DNA of 5,136 nt from Propionibacteriaceae bacterium (GTDB taxonomy: Bacteria > Actinomycetota > Actinomycetes > Propionibacteriales > Propionibacteriaceae), in NCBI GenBank assembly GCA_030538175.1, contig JAUNUL010000226.1, positions 1 to 5,136 of the forward strand, written 5' to 3'. Each line of letters opens with the position of its first letter. The first letter of the stretch is position 1. Position numbers and translations under genes: made by a program. Below the pieces are notes generated by a model. The model was not told the origin of the DNA and searched no databases. It saw nothing but the letters and a program-made list of their open reading frames with translations. Positions 5,135 through 5,136 of this stretch are shown here, piece by piece.

Positions 5135-5136
5135 CT

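Noticed and set aside
5003..5136. CRISPR array
   Set aside because: There are only two similar direct repeats with a 7-bp interval and mixed-orientation copies beyond. No regular spacers and no cas genes are present.

Overview
The window is GC-rich DNA (roughly two thirds G+C by eye) with strong G/C preference at third codon positions, GTG starts and short intergenic gaps. Together with a NarL-type two-component system of the actinobacterial kind and a hemerythrin family that I associate with actinomycetes, this points to an actinobacterium, possibly in or near the Propionibacteriales. The genus cannot be fixed from the sequence alone.

Layout, left to right. (1) Bases 2-115 are the last 37 codons of an unrecognised plus-strand gene, followed by a hairpin. 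(2) Bases 177-1250 hold one long reading frame for a fusion of an SRPBCC (START/polyketide-cyclase-like) domain with a hemerythrin HHE domain. A single in-frame TAG at 939-941 cuts it just before the fourth helix, so it appears as a 254-residue 5' part and a 95-residue 3' part. (3) Convergent to it, at 1321-2109 on the minus strand, is a secreted or membrane-anchored protein of unknown function with two beta-rich halves. (4) Divergent from that gene, 38 bp away, is a plus-strand operon at 2148-4069: a six-helix membrane histidine kinase (HisKA_3/NarL class) overlapping by 4 nt a NarL/LuxR-type response regulator. (5) After a 162-bp gap with a tandem repeat, a 14-bp perfect palindrome and a strong Shine-Dalgarno, bases 4232-4954 encode a 240-residue protein with a sigma-region-4-like helix-turn-helix at its C-terminus. 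(6) The last 180 bp are non-coding. They carry a hairpin, an 18-bp direct repeat and several copies of GGTGACA/TGTCACC in both orientations, possibly the edge of a mobile element beyond the window.

How the parts may work together. The kinase and regulator form a co-translated signalling pair. The 38-bp gap between the kinase and the divergent anchored protein contains an imperfect dyad of two 10-bp arms that overlies a candidate -10 hexamer for each gene, each 7 nt from its start codon. The simplest inference is that one factor, most economically the encoded response regulator, controls both directions and that the anchored protein is a target or partner of the system. This is inferred from layout, not shown. 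No RNA gene, CRISPR array or complete insertion sequence was seen.
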